Numbered from the stretch's first letter, positions 53,596 through 63,193 are shown. The stretch: 64,000 nt of DNA from PCRC01 sp040384665 (GCA_040384665.1 JAZKIY010000006.1:88895-152894); one strand, 5' to 3'. A program made the numbers and translations. Notes: generated by a model from the letters alone, not told the origin.

Positions 53596-54424
53596 AGTAC
53601 ACCAGTCTTTCAGGCCGGATCTCCTGCAGGATGGTGGTCGCAATTTCTTCAATCGACTTGGTGGTGGTGGAGAGCCAGCGGATGCCGGCGCGCCGCATCA
53701 TGGACTCCGCATCGGCCACCTCATGGCGGCAGTTTTCCAGACTGGCGTAGCGCGAATCGGGCCGGCGCTCCTGGCGGATTTCGCGCAACCGGTCGGGCGA
53801 GATGCTGAGGCCAAAAATCTTCTTCAAGTGCGGCAGCAGCGCCGGTGGCAACTGCTTGCGGTCAAAGTCCTCGGGGATCAGCGGGTAGTTGGCGGCTTTC
53901 AAGCCGTACTGCATCGCCAGGTAGAGCGAGGTCGGTGTTTTGCCGCTGCGGCTCACACCCACCAGAATCACGTCGGCCTGTTCCAGGTCGCGGTTGGACT
54001 GGCCGTCGTCGTGCGCCAGGCTGAAGTTGATCGCTTCGATCCGGTCGTGGTACTCCTGGCTCTTGCTCACGTCGCTGAAGCGGCCAATGCGGTGGTTCGA
54101 CGTCAGGCCCAGTTCGGTTTCCAGCGGCCGCACAAAGGTGCCAAACATGTCCAGCAGCATGCCTTGGCAGCCGTCCTGAATCACCTTCAACACCTCCATG
54201 TTCACCAGCGTGGTGAAAACAATGGGCTTTTTGCCCTCCACCGTGGCGGTGTGGTTGATCTGCCGCACCGCCTGGTGGGCCTTGTCCACCGTGTCCACAA
54301 AAGGCAGGCGCACGTGGCGCGGTTTCATTTCAAACTGCGCCAGGATGGCGTTGCCAAAGGTTTCGGCGGTGATGCCGGTGCCATCGGAGATGAAAAAGAC
54401 GGTGCGGTTGGGCATGGCGTTCAT
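53594..54424 (-). CDS. ppsR: PEP synthase regulatory protein (bifunctional kinase/pyrophosphorylase)
   Basis: 276 residues, DUF299 family. N-terminal FFISDGTGITAETFGNAIL; P-loop-like motif VILVGVSRSGKTPTSLYLAMQYG; C-terminal NCRHEVADAESMMRRAGIRWL. The protein inactivates PEP synthase by ADP-dependent phosphorylation of the threonine next to its catalytic histidine and reactivates it by Pi-dependent dephosphorylation. It is divergent from ppsA, its target, separated by about 200 bp. The start is either ATG 54424 (MNAMPNRT) or three codons later. Confidence 0.95.
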   Translation of the reverse strand: MNAMPNRTVFFISDGTGITAETFGNAILAQFEMKPRHVRLPFVDTVDKAHQAVRQINHTATVEGKKPIVFTTLVNMEVLKVIQDGCQGMLLDMFGTFVRPLETELGLTSNHRIGRFSDVSKSQEYHDRIEAINFSLAHDDGQSNRDLEQADVILVGVSRSGKTPTSLYLAMQYGLKAANYPLIPEDFDRKQLPPALLPHLKKIFGLSISPDRLREIRQERRPDSRYASLENCRHEVADAESMMRRAGIRWLSTTTKSIEEIATTILQEIRPERLVY

Positions 54425-54627
54425 AGGGCGTCGCAAGGGTGGGCACGGGCCCGGTTGGCATGGCAAGGCCCCGGGACAGCGGCCTACAATCCAGCGCATT
54501 ATCCAAATTCTTTTCCGCAACGTGCTGGCCGCCACCCCCTACAACCACAACACCGCCGCCCACCTTGCCAGGCTGCAGGCCCATTGCCGGCCCGCGCCAC
54601 ACCGGTTTTAACTTCTGGAGTCTTCCC

Positions 54628-57024
54628 ATGTCCACCCTGTTCAGCCCGACCGCTTTGGTCGTCCCGTTTGAGAACCTGCGGATGTCCGACGTCGAGTCGG
54701 TTGGCGGCAAAAACGCCAGTCTTGGCGAGATGATTTCACAGCTGCCCAGTGGCGTGCGCGTGCCCACCGGCTTTGCCACCACCGCCCACGCCTTCCGCGA
54801 GTTTCTGGCCCACGACGGCCTGGCCGACCGCATCAACGCCCGGCTGAATGCGCTCGACACCGAAGACGTGCGCGCCCTGGCCGCCGTTGGTGCGGAAATC
54901 CGCGCCATGGTCGAGGCACAGCCTTTCCCGGCCGACCTGCAGGCCGCCATCGCCGCCGCCTTTGCCACGCTGAGCGCTGGCAACCCGGCGGCCTCGTTCG
55001 CGGTGCGTTCGTCGGCCACCGCCGAAGACCTGCCCGACGCCTCTTTCGCCGGCCAGCAGGAAACCTTTCTCAACGTGGTGGGCATTGACGACGTGCTGCA
55101 CAAGATGAAAGAGGTGTTTGCCTCGCTCTACAACGACCGCGCCATCAGCTACCGCGTCCACAAGGGTTTCGCCCATGCCGACGTGGCCCTGAGCGCCGGC
55201 GTGCAGCGCATGGTGCGTTCCGACCTTGGCGCGGCCGGCGTGATGTTCACCATCGACACCGAGTCCGGTTTTGAAGACGTGGTGTTCATCACGGCCAGCT
55301 ACGGTCTGGGTGAAACGGTGGTGCAGGGTGCGGTGAACCCGGACGAGTTCTATGTGCACAAACCCATGTTGCAGGCCGGCAAACGCGCCGTCATCCGCCG
55401 CAACCTCGGCTCCAAGCTGTTGCAAATGACCTTTGCCACGCCAGAAGAAAAGGCCGCCAGCGGCAAGCTGGTGAAAACCATCGACGTGCCGACCGAGCAG
55501 CGCAACCGCTACTCCCTGACCGACGACGATGTGGAGGCGCTCGCCCGCTACGCGCTGGTGATCGAGCAGCACTACGGCCGCGCGATGGACATCGAGTGGG
55601 GCAAAGACGGCACCGACGGCCAGCTTTACATCTTGCAGGCGCGGCCCGAAACCGTGAAGAGCCAGCAAAAAGGCAAGGCCGAGCAGCGCTACAAACTCAT
55701 CGGCAAGGGCAACGTGCTGGCCGAAGGCCGTGCCATTGGCCAGAAAATCGGCACCGGCCCGGTGCGCCTGGTGCACAGCCTGGCCGAGATGGACCAGGTG
55801 CAGGCCGGCGACGTGCTGGTGACCGACATGACCGACCCGAACTGGGAACCGGTGATGAAGCGCGCCAGTGCCATCGTCACCAACCGCGGTGGCCGCACCT
55901 GCCACGCGGCCATCATCGCGCGCGAACTCGGTATTCCGGCCGTGGTCGGTTGTGGCGACGCCACCGACCGTCTGAAAGACGGCACCCTGGTCACCGTGAG
56001 CTGCGCCGAGGGCGACACCGGGTTCATCTACGACGGCCTGCTGGAAACCGAAGTCACCGAAGTCCAGCGCGGCACCATGCCGGAGATCGCCACCAAGATC
56101 ATGATGAACGTCGGCAACCCCCAGCTGGCGTTTGACTTCTGCCAGCTGCCGAACGAGGGCGTCGGCCTGGCACGGTTGGAGTTCATCATCAACAACAACA
56201 TCGGCGTCCACCCCAAAGCGATTCTGGACTACCCGAATGTCGATGCCGACCTGAAGAAAGCGGTGGAGTCGGTCGCCCGCGGCCACGCATCGCCACGCGC
56301 TTTTTACGTCGACAAGGTCGCCGAAGGCGTGGCCACGATTGCCGCCGCCTTCTGGCCCAAGCCGGTGATTGTTCGTCTGAGTGACTTCAAGTCCAACGAG
56401 TACCGCAAACTCATCGGTGGCTCGCGCTACGAGCCGGAAGAAGAAAACCCGATGCTCGGTTTCCGCGGTGCCGCCCGCTACATCAGCGCCGACTTTGGCG
56501 AGGCGTTTGCGATGGAGTGCCAGGCCCTGAAACGGGTGCGCAACGACATGGGGCTCACCAACGTGCAGGTGATGGTGCCCTTTGTGCGCACGCTGGGCCA
56601 GGCCGACAAGGTCACCCAGCTGCTGGCCAACCACGGGTTGAAGCGGGGTGTGGACAACCTCAAGCTCATCATGATGTGCGAAGTGCCGAGCAACGCCATC
56701 CTGGCAGACGAGTTTTTGCAGTACTTCGACGGTTTCTCCATCGGCTCCAACGACCTGACCCAGCTCACCCTGGGCCTGGACCGCGACTCCGGCCTGGAAC
56801 TGCTGGCCAAAGACTTTGACGAGCGCGACCCCGCCGTCAAGGCGCTGCTGGTCAAGGCGATTGCCGCCTGCCTGGCCCAGGGCAAATACGTCGGCATCTG
56901 CGGCCAGGGCCCCAGCGACCACCCGGACTTTGCGCTGTGGTTGCAAGGGCAGGGCATCAGCTCCATCTCGCTCAACCCGGACTCGGTGGTGGCGACCTGG
57001 CAGCAACTGGCCACTGGGTCCTGA
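54628..57024 (+). CDS. ppsA: Phosphoenolpyruvate synthase
   Basis: 798 residues. An N-terminal pyruvate-phosphate-dikinase nucleotide domain (VGGKNASLGEMISQL, FAVRSSATAEDLPDASFAGQQ) is followed by the swivelling phosphohistidine domain with TNRGGRTCHAAIIARELG (catalytic His, with the regulatory Thr two residues before it) and a C-terminal PEP-utilising TIM barrel (GFRGAARY, FSIGSNDLTQLTLGLDRDS, CGQGPSD). It makes PEP from pyruvate, ATP and water, opening gluconeogenesis from pyruvate produced by, for example, gentisate. The start ATG 54628 follows TGGAG. It is controlled by PpsR next door. Confidence 0.97.
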   Translation: MSTLFSPTALVVPFENLRMSDVESVGGKNASLGEMISQLPSGVRVPTGFATTAHAFREFLAHDGLADRINARLNALDTEDVRALAAVGAEIRAMVEAQPFPADLQAAIAAAFATLSAGNPAASFAVRSSATAEDLPDASFAGQQETFLNVVGIDDVLHKMKEVFASLYNDRAISYRVHKGFAHADVALSAGVQRMVRSDLGAAGVMFTIDTESGFEDVVFITASYGLGETVVQGAVNPDEFYVHKPMLQAGKRAVIRRNLGSKLLQMTFATPEEKAASGKLVKTIDVPTEQRNRYSLTDDDVEALARYALVIEQHYGRAMDIEWGKDGTDGQLYILQARPETVKSQQKGKAEQRYKLIGKGNVLAEGRAIGQKIGTGPVRLVHSLAEMDQVQAGDVLVTDMTDPNWEPVMKRASAIVTNRGGRTCHAAIIARELGIPAVVGCGDATDRLKDGTLVTVSCAEGDTGFIYDGLLETEVTEVQRGTMPEIATKIMMNVGNPQLAFDFCQLPNEGVGLARLEFIINNNIGVHPKAILDYPNVDADLKKAVESVARGHASPRAFYVDKVAEGVATIAAAFWPKPVIVRLSDFKSNEYRKLIGGSRYEPEEENPMLGFRGAARYISADFGEAFAMECQALKRVRNDMGLTNVQVMVPFVRTLGQADKVTQLLANHGLKRGVDNLKLIMMCEVPSNAILADEFLQYFDGFSIGSNDLTQLTLGLDRDSGLELLAKDFDERDPAVKALLVKAIAACLAQGKYVGICGQGPSDHPDFALWLQGQGISSISLNPDSVVATWQQLATGS

Positions 57025-57034
57025 CCCACCCCCC

Positions 57035-59377
57035 ATGGCACAGGCCGGCAATGCCCTGACCCGACTGGCCGACCGGCTGGCCTTGCACAGCGGGCGTTTC
57101 CGGGCGGGGCTGCTGGGGGTTTGGGCGCTGCTGACCTTCGGCCTGGTTTTCTTTGCGCACGATCTGGACGGCGAGGTCGCGGGATGGCCTGTCAACTTCT
57201 GGTTCGCCGCACAAGGGTCTCTGCTGCTGTTTGTGGTGGTGGCCGCGCTCAACGCCTGGGTGCTGAACCGGACCGAGGTGGACGCCACGCCGTCCGCCGC
57301 TGAAAGTGCCGCCGTAGGGCGCCGCAGCCGCCGCCTGCACAGGCTGTTTGCCATCTACACCCTCGGCTTGCTCGCGTTCATGGGCGCCATGGCGCTGGCC
57401 GAGTGGGCTGGTCTGTCGCGGCAGTGGCTGGGCGCCATTTTCCTGTTTGCCACGGTGTGCCTGTACGGCGCCATCGGCGTCTACAACCGCACCACCGACC
57501 CTGCCGAATACTACGTTGCCGGGCGGCGCGTGCCCGCCATGTACAACGGCATGGCGACCGCAGCCGACTGGATGAGCGCGGCCTCGTTCATCAGCCTGGC
57601 GGGTGGTTTGTACCTGCAGGGCTTCTCGGGCACGGCGCAACAGCCCGGTGGCCTGGCCTACATCCTGGGGTGGACGGGCGGCTTCTGCATTGTTGGCCTG
57701 CTGGTGGCGCCGCACCTGCGCCGCATGAACCTCTACACCGTGCCCGACTTTTTCGGCCAACGGTTTGGCGGCCGTGGGCCACGCCTGGTGGCCGCGCTGG
57801 CTGCGGTACTCTGCTCGTTCATGTACCTCACTGCCCAAATCTATGGCGTGGGGCTCATCACTGCGTGGCTCACCGGGGTGCAGTTCGAGATCGGCATCGT
57901 GCTCGGGCTCGGGGGGGTGCTGCTGTGCTCGTTCCTGGGTGGCATGCGGGCAGTGACCTGGACGCAGGTGGTCCAGTACCTGATTCTGATGCTGGCTTTC
58001 CTCGTGCCGGTGTCGTGGATTGCCTACAAACAGCTCGGCAACCCGCTGGCGCCCTTGGTCTATGGCCAACAGCTGCAGAAAATCACCGCCCTGGAGCAAC
58101 GGGTGCTCGACGATCCAGCCGAGCACGCCGTGACTGCGGAGTTTCTCCGCCGCGCAGGCGTCTACGAGGCCAAGTTGCGCGACGTGCCCGCCGCCATGGC
58201 CAAAGACCGCCAGGTGCTGCTTGACCGCCAGCAGCAGCTGAACCCAGATTCAGCGGAATCGGGCGAATTGTTTGGCCTCCAGCGCGAAATCGCTGCTTTG
58301 CCCAAAGACGCCAATGCCGCCCGCGCCCAATGGACGCGCGCCCTGAACGACAACTTGGAACAGGCCAAGCCACTCGGTGGCATGCCCCGCCATGCCCAGG
58401 CATTTGCAGGCAACCCAACCGGCACGGCGGAAGAGCAAGCCGAGTTTCAGTTGTCGCGGCTGAATTTTCTGGCGCTGGTGTTCTGCCTGATGGTCGGTAC
58501 CGCCGGGCTGCCGCACCTGCTGACCCGCTTCTACACCACCCCTGGCGTGGCGGAAACCCGGCGCTCAGTGACCTGGTCGCTGGTGTTCATTGGTTTGCTC
58601 TATGTCAGCGCTCCGGCGCTGGCCGTGTTGGTCAAGTACGAGGTGCTGCAGCACTTGGTGGGCAGCCCGTTCGACACCCTGCCATCCTGGCTCAACCGCT
58701 GGGGGCGGGTGGACGCCGGGCTGCTGTCGGTGGCCGATGTGAACGGTGACGGCTTGCTGCAACTGGGTGAACTGCGTCTGGGGGCCGACATCGTGATGCT
58801 GGCTTCGGCTGACCTCGGTGGCTTGCCTTATGTGCTGGCGGGCCTGGTGGCGGCGGGCGGTCTCGCCGCCGCACTGTCCACCGCAGACGGCCTGCTGCTG
58901 ACGATTGGCAATGCGCTCTCGCACGACATCTACTTCCGCCTGGTCAACCCGGCTGCGGGCGCGCTGCGCCGCGTGATGCTGTCCAAATTCGTGCTGATGC
59001 TGGTCGCGCTGGCGGCGGCCTATGTGGCAGCGCAAAAACCAGCCGGCATTCTTTACCTGGTGTCGGCGTCGTTCTCGCTGGCGGCTGCGGCCTTTGTGCC
59101 AGCGCTGGTCATGGGCATTTTCTGGTCACGTACCCACGCCCGCGGGGCCATGGCGGGCATGTTGGTCGGCCTCGGGGTCACGATTTACTACATGGTGGTC
59201 AACATCCCGGCGGTGCGGAGCACACTGCACCTCCATGGTTCGGGGTTGTGGTTCGGTATCCAGCCGATTTCGGCGGGCGTGTTTGGCGTTCCAGCGGGCC
59301 TGTTGGTGGTCTGGTTGGTCAGTTGGCTGGTCCCACCAGCCAAAGTTGAGCGTGAGGCAGTCGATTCAGGGGTATAA
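57035..59377 (+). CDS. Sodium:solute symporter (VC_2705 family) fused to a DUF4212 domain
   Basis: 780 residues. The first ~85 residues, with two helices and the block AGWPVNFWFAAQGSLLLFVVV, match the DUF4212 small subunit of 'putative solute:sodium symporters'. After a short linker a ~680-residue SSS-family permease begins (VYNRTTDPAEYYVAGRRVPAMYNGMATAADWMSAASFISLAGG). Within it lie a ~130-residue soluble insert (about 350-480), typical of this subfamily, and an EF-hand-like loop DVNGDGLLQLGE near residue 570. In other species the two parts are separate genes. Substrates are probably small carboxylates such as acetate (inference). Start ATG 57035; it follows ppsA by 10 bp and is probably co-transcribed. 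Confidence 0.88.
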   Translation: MAQAGNALTRLADRLALHSGRFRAGLLGVWALLTFGLVFFAHDLDGEVAGWPVNFWFAAQGSLLLFVVVAALNAWVLNRTEVDATPSAAESAAVGRRSRRLHRLFAIYTLGLLAFMGAMALAEWAGLSRQWLGAIFLFATVCLYGAIGVYNRTTDPAEYYVAGRRVPAMYNGMATAADWMSAASFISLAGGLYLQGFSGTAQQPGGLAYILGWTGGFCIVGLLVAPHLRRMNLYTVPDFFGQRFGGRGPRLVAALAAVLCSFMYLTAQIYGVGLITAWLTGVQFEIGIVLGLGGVLLCSFLGGMRAVTWTQVVQYLILMLAFLVPVSWIAYKQLGNPLAPLVYGQQLQKITALEQRVLDDPAEHAVTAEFLRRAGVYEAKLRDVPAAMAKDRQVLLDRQQQLNPDSAESGELFGLQREIAALPKDANAARAQWTRALNDNLEQAKPLGGMPRHAQAFAGNPTGTAEEQAEFQLSRLNFLALVFCLMVGTAGLPHLLTRFYTTPGVAETRRSVTWSLVFIGLLYVSAPALAVLVKYEVLQHLVGSPFDTLPSWLNRWGRVDAGLLSVADVNGDGLLQLGELRLGADIVMLASADLGGLPYVLAGLVAAGGLAAALSTADGLLLTIGNALSHDIYFRLVNPAAGALRRVMLSKFVLMLVALAAAYVAAQKPAGILYLVSASFSLAAAAFVPALVMGIFWSRTHARGAMAGMLVGLGVTIYYMVVNIPAVRSTLHLHGSGLWFGIQPISAGVFGVPAGLLVVWLVSWLVPPAKVEREAVDSGV

Positions 59378-59378
59378 T
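59373..59378 (+). promoter_or_regulatory. -10 element of the rpsF operon
   Basis: Perfect TATAAT overlapping the stop codon of the symporter gene, 62 bp before rpsF. The -35 is weak (TTGAGC lies 21 bp upstream). Confidence 0.55.
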
Positions 59379-59440
59379 CTTGGGTTACCTTGCCGCACCA
59401 CGTCTGACGCCGTGGGTGGCTTTAACCTCAAGGAGAGTCC

Positions 59441-59806
59441 ATGCGTCATTATGAAATCGTGCTGCTGATCCACCCGGATCAAAGCGAACAGGTTCCAGCC
59501 ATGCTGGAGCGCTACAAGGGAATGATCACCACCGGTGGTGGCAAGATCCACCGTGTTGAAGACTGGGGCCGCCGCCAGCTGGTGTACCAGATCAACAAGC
59601 TGAGCAAAGCCCACTACCTGTGCGTCAACATCGAAGCCGACCAGGCTGTGATGCAAGAACTCGAACACGCGTTCAAGTTCAACGACGCCGTGCTGCGCCA
59701 CCTGACGGTGTTGCGCAAGAAGGCCGACACCGCACCATCCGTGATGATGCGCACGGTCGAGCGCGAGGAAGCCCGCAAAACGCAGCAGGCCGACTACGCC
59801 TCCTGA
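59441..59806 (+). CDS. rpsF: 30S ribosomal protein S6
   Basis: 121 residues. MRHYEIVLLIHPDQSEQVPAMLERY and GRRQLVYQINKLSKAHYLCVNIEA are typical of S6, which binds 16S rRNA together with S18. A good AAGGAGAG precedes the ATG. First gene of rpsF-priB-rpsR-rplI. Confidence 0.97.
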   Translation: MRHYEIVLLIHPDQSEQVPAMLERYKGMITTGGGKIHRVEDWGRRQLVYQINKLSKAHYLCVNIEADQAVMQELEHAFKFNDAVLRHLTVLRKKADTAPSVMMRTVEREEARKTQQADYAS

Positions 59807-59836
59807 TCCACGGTACGGTTGTCACGACCCCAGGGC

Positions 59837-60124
59837 GTGAACCACGTTGCCTTGACTGCCTGTATCGTTGAGCGAAAAGCGCTCCGTTACACCCCCGCCG
59901 GACTGCCGGCCCTGGACCTGGTGCTGGAACATGCATCGGACATCCAGGACGGCAATTCGGTCAGGCAAGTCAAGCTCAGCCTCAAAGCGCAAGCTTTTGG
60001 CGTGTTGGCCGAGACACTCGGACAGCAGGCCATTGGCAGCAGCTGGGAGTTCAGTGGTTTCCTCGCATCGCCCCGTTCAGGTCAACACGCCGTGTTACAG
60101 ATTCAAGCCTTTCAGCCCCTTTAA
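59837..60124 (+). CDS. priB: Primosomal replication protein PriB
   Basis: 95 residues from GTG 59837 (NHVALTACIVERKALRYTPAG), a single OB fold related to SSB. The end, ASPRSGQHAVLQIQAFQPL, is typical of PriB. It is an accessory of PriA in restart of collapsed replication forks. The position between rpsF and rpsR is classical for beta- and gammaproteobacteria and is probably autogenously controlled with the ribosomal genes. The in-frame TTG at 59819 is a less likely start. Confidence 0.94.
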   Translation: MNHVALTACIVERKALRYTPAGLPALDLVLEHASDIQDGNSVRQVKLSLKAQAFGVLAETLGQQAIGSSWEFSGFLASPRSGQHAVLQIQAFQPL

Positions 60125-60139
60125 TTTCAGGAGTCCACC

Positions 60140-60421
60140 ATGCCCGGACCAAAACGTTTCAACAAAGACAAGCGCCCCAAGCGCAACACGCAATCGCTGC
60201 TGTTCAAGCGCAAGCGCTTCTGCCGCTTCACCGTCGCGCACGTTGAAGAGATCGATTACAAAGACGTCGACACCCTGCGCGACTTCATTGCCGAAAACGG
60301 CAAGATCATCCCCGCACGCCTGACCGGCACCCGTGCGATTTACCAACGTCAGCTCAACACGGCCATCAAGCGCGCGCGTTTCCTCGCGATGGTGCCGTAC
60401 AGCGACCACCACCGCATCTAA
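60140..60421 (+). CDS. rpsR: 30S ribosomal protein S18
   Basis: 93 residues: a basic N-terminal extension (GPKRFNKDKRPKRNTQ) and the S18 core FTVAHVEEIDYKDVDTLRDFI, with the end GTRAIYQRQLNTAIKRARFLAM. Binds S6 on the platform of the 30S subunit. CAGGAGTCCACC precedes the ATG. Confidence 0.97.
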   Translation: MPGPKRFNKDKRPKRNTQSLLFKRKRFCRFTVAHVEEIDYKDVDTLRDFIAENGKIIPARLTGTRAIYQRQLNTAIKRARFLAMVPYSDHHRI

Positions 60422-60432
60422 GGAGCACGACC

Positions 60433-60885
60433 ATGCAAATTATCCTGCTCGACAAAGTTGTCAACCTCGGTAACCTCGGCGAAGTCGTCAAGGTCAAAGA
60501 CGGTTACGCCCGTAACTTTCTGATTCCCCAGGGCCGTGCCCGCCGTGCCACCAGCGTGGCCATCAAAGAGTTTGAAGCCAAGCGCGCCGACCTCGAAAAA
60601 GTCGCTGCCGCCAAGCTGGCCGAATGCCAGGCTCAAGGCGAGAAACTGGCTGGCAAGACCATCAAGCTGACGCAAAAAGCCGGTGTGGACGGTCGCCTGT
60701 TCGGTTCCGTGACCAACGCCGACATCGCCGAAGAAGTGACCAAACAAGGCTTCAAAGTGGCCAAGTCGCAGATCCGCATGCCCAACGGCCCGATCAAGGT
60801 CGTTAGCGACAGCACGGTCAGCGTGGCACTGCACACCGACGTGGTTGTGGAGATCAACGTGACGGTGTACGGCGAAACCGCCTGA
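60433..60885 (+). CDS. rplI: 50S ribosomal protein L9
   Basis: 150 residues with the L9 N-terminal domain MQIILLDKVVNLGNLGEVVKVKDGYARNFLIPQGRA, a connecting long helix and a C-terminal domain (LFGSVTNADIAEEVTKQGFKV). Last gene of the operon; terminator 18 bp after the stop. Confidence 0.97.
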   Translation: MQIILLDKVVNLGNLGEVVKVKDGYARNFLIPQGRARRATSVAIKEFEAKRADLEKVAAAKLAECQAQGEKLAGKTIKLTQKAGVDGRLFGSVTNADIAEEVTKQGFKVAKSQIRMPNGPIKVVSDSTVSVALHTDVVVEINVTVYGETA

Positions 60886-60902
60886 GCGTTACACGCTTCC
60901 AC

Positions 60903-60928
60903 AAAAGCCGCCTTCGGGCGGCTTTTTT
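60903..60928 (+). terminator. Rho-independent terminator after rplI
   Basis: Stem AAAAGCCGCC/GGCGGCTTTT (60903-60912 with 60917-60926) with the stable loop TTCG and a T run. Confidence 0.95.
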
Positions 60929-61040
60929 CTTGTGCACAGGAAATACAGCCGTCACCCACAGCTTCATTTTGTAACTGCACAAGATTCCCACAGAGATATC
61001 CACCGCCGTGTCGTTACGATGGTGGGCTACCAGGAACACC

Positions 61041-62447
61041 ATGTCAGCAGTTTTCTCCAGCGCCGATGACGGCTACCCGGCAGACCGGCAAGTCGCACAA
61101 CTGCGCATTCCCCCGCATTCCATAGAAGCCGAGTCCAGCGTGCTGGGCGGCTTGCTGCTGGACAACGGTGCCTGGGACCGGGTCGCTGACCTGCTGACCG
61201 ATGGCCACTTTTACCGCTACGAGCACAAGCTGATCTATGCCGCCATTGGCGAGCTGATCAACGCGAGCCGGCCTGCCGATGTGATCACCGTGTTCGAGCA
61301 ATTGCAGAACCTGGGCAAAGCCGACGAAGTGGGTGGCCTGAGCTACCTCAACGCGCTCGCCCAGTACGTGCCCAGCGCCAGCAACATCCGTCGCTATGCC
61401 GAGATCGTGCGCGAGCGGGCTATCCTGCGCAAGCTGGTGAGCGCCAGTGACGAGATCGCCACCACTGCATTCAACCCGCAAGGCAAAGCGGTGGACAAGA
61501 TCCTTGACGAAGCAGAACAGAAAATCTTCCACATCGGGGAAGAGGGCTCGCGCAACAAAGAGGGCTTCCAGGGCATGGACAAGCTGATGGTCCAGCTGAT
61601 GGACCGGGTGGTGGAAATGTCAGAGAACCCGAACGACATCACCGGCGTGCCCACCGGTTTTTACGACCTCGACCGCATGACCTCCGGCTTTCAGGCCGGT
61701 GACCTGGTGATTCTGGCGGCACGCCCTTCGATGGGAAAGACCGCGTTGGCGATCAACATCGCCGAGCATGTGGCACTGCACGAAGGGCTGCCGGTGGCGG
61801 TGTTCTCGATGGAAATGGGCGCCTCGCAGCTCGCAGTGCGCGTCGTGGGCTCGATTGGCCGCATCGACCAGTCGCATTTGCGCACCGGCAAGCTGACCGA
61901 CGAGGAGTGGTCGCGTTTCTCCGAGACCATCGAGAAGATGCGTGACGTGTCGCTGCACATTGACGAGTCGGCCGGTCTGACGGTCAGTGAGTTGCGCGCC
62001 AACGCCCGACGGCTCGCCCGGCAGTGCGGCAAACTGGGCCTGATCGTGGTCGATTATTTGCAGCTGATGAGCGTGTCCACCAGCATGAACGACGAGAACC
62101 GTGCCACTGCGGTGGGCGAGATTTCGCGTGGCCTGAAAATGCTGGCCAAGGAGCTGCAGTGCCCGGTGATCGCGTTGTCACAGCTCAGCCGGGGGGTGGA
62201 GTCGCGCACCGACAAACGCCCGATGATGAGCGATTTGCGCGAGTCCGGCGCCATCGAGCAGGACGCCGACATCATCATGTTCATCTACCGCGACGAGTAC
62301 TACACCAAAGAGGCCTGCAAGGAGCCGGGCATTGCGGAAGTCATCATCAGCAAGCAGCGCAATGGCCCTACCGGCACGGTCAAGCTGGCCTTCATCAAGC
62401 CCCTGACCAAATTTGAAAGCCTGGCCTCCGGCTCGGGAGACTTCTAG
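61041..62447 (+). CDS. dnaB: Replicative DNA helicase DnaB
   Basis: 468 residues. N-terminal DnaG-binding domain (PHSIEAESSVLGGLLLDN), linker, and RecA-like C-terminal domain with Walker A AARPSMGKTALAINIA, Walker B LIVVDYLQLMS and arginine-finger region SKQRNGPTGTVKLAFI. It is the hexameric 5'-3' helicase at the replication fork. ATG 61041 follows CCAGGAACACC. No intein is present (the P-loop and H motifs are continuous). The 112-bp region upstream holds the rplI terminator. Confidence 0.97.
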   Translation: MSAVFSSADDGYPADRQVAQLRIPPHSIEAESSVLGGLLLDNGAWDRVADLLTDGHFYRYEHKLIYAAIGELINASRPADVITVFEQLQNLGKADEVGGLSYLNALAQYVPSASNIRRYAEIVRERAILRKLVSASDEIATTAFNPQGKAVDKILDEAEQKIFHIGEEGSRNKEGFQGMDKLMVQLMDRVVEMSENPNDITGVPTGFYDLDRMTSGFQAGDLVILAARPSMGKTALAINIAEHVALHEGLPVAVFSMEMGASQLAVRVVGSIGRIDQSHLRTGKLTDEEWSRFSETIEKMRDVSLHIDESAGLTVSELRANARRLARQCGKLGLIVVDYLQLMSVSTSMNDENRATAVGEISRGLKMLAKELQCPVIALSQLSRGVESRTDKRPMMSDLRESGAIEQDADIIMFIYRDEYYTKEACKEPGIAEVIISKQRNGPTGTVKLAFIKPLTKFESLASGSGDF

Positions 62448-62488
62448 CCAGCGGCGCCACAGCGTGCCACTGGCCGGATAATCGGGGC

Positions 62489-63193
62489 ATGAGTTCAATC
62501 AACGCCGACCCCGCCGAACTGGCCAAATTCTCAGACCTTGCCCACCGCTGGTGGGACACGAACAGCGAGTTCAAACCGCTGCACCAGATCAACCCGCTGC
62601 GGCTGCAGTGGATCCAGTCACTGGCACCGTTGCAAGGCCAGCGGGTGCTGGACATTGGCTGTGGCGGCGGCATCCTGTCGGACGCCATGGCCCGTGCTGG
62701 CGCCCAGGTGCTGGGCATCGACCTCGCCACCAAAGCCTTGAAAGTGGCGCAGTTGCACGCGCTCGAAGCCCAAACACCCAACGTCAGTTACCGCGAAGTC
62801 AGCGCAGAGGCTTTGGCCGCCGAAGCGCCTGGCAGCTTTGACGCGGTGACCTGCATGGAAATGCTGGAGCATGTGCCGGATCCAGCGTCTGTGGTGCAAG
62901 CCTGCGCCACCTTGGTCAAGCCAGGTGGCCGGGTGTTTTTCTCCACCATCAACCGCAACCCCAAAGCCTTCATGTTCGCGGTGGTGGGCGCCGAATACGT
63001 GCTGAACCTGCTGCCACGCGGCACCCACGAGTACCAGAAGTTCATCCGTCCGAGCGAACTGGCCAGCCACCTGCGTGCTGCCGGTTTGACGCTCAATGCA
63101 ACGCGGGGCCTGCAGTACAACCCGCTGACGCAGCGCTACTGGCTCGACGGTGACACCAGCGTCAACTACATGTTTGCGACGCAAAAGGCATGA
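62489..63193 (+). CDS. ubiG: Ubiquinone biosynthesis O-methyltransferase UbiG
   Basis: 234 residues, class I SAM methyltransferase. Motif I VLDIGCGGGILSDAMARAG; MEMLEHVPDP and FFSTINRNPKAF are UbiG-typical; HEYQKFIRPSELASHL is also conserved. It performs the two O-methylations of ubiquinone synthesis. The stop overlaps the ATG of gph, forming the common ubiG-gph pair. Confidence 0.96.
   Translation: MSSINADPAELAKFSDLAHRWWDTNSEFKPLHQINPLRLQWIQSLAPLQGQRVLDIGCGGGILSDAMARAGAQVLGIDLATKALKVAQLHALEAQTPNVSYREVSAEALAAEAPGSFDAVTCMEMLEHVPDPASVVQACATLVKPGGRVFFSTINRNPKAFMFAVVGAEYVLNLLPRGTHEYQKFIRPSELASHLRAAGLTLNATRGLQYNPLTQRYWLDGDTSVNYMFATQKA

Noticed and set aside
54736..57354. 872-codon open frame antisense to ppsA
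   Set aside because: Long antisense frames are expected in high-GC genes with strong third-position bias; the translation (repetitive His/Gly/Val/Gln) matches nothing and ppsA is certain.
59375..59440. S6:S18-binding leader motif before rpsF
   Set aside because: The known RNA motif could not be recognised with confidence in the short leader by eye.
60929..61040. DnaA-box-like TTGTGCACA and a TATCCAC motif before dnaB (origin?)
   Set aside because: Only two degenerate matches, no cluster, no dnaA/dnaN nearby and no AT-rich unwinding region.
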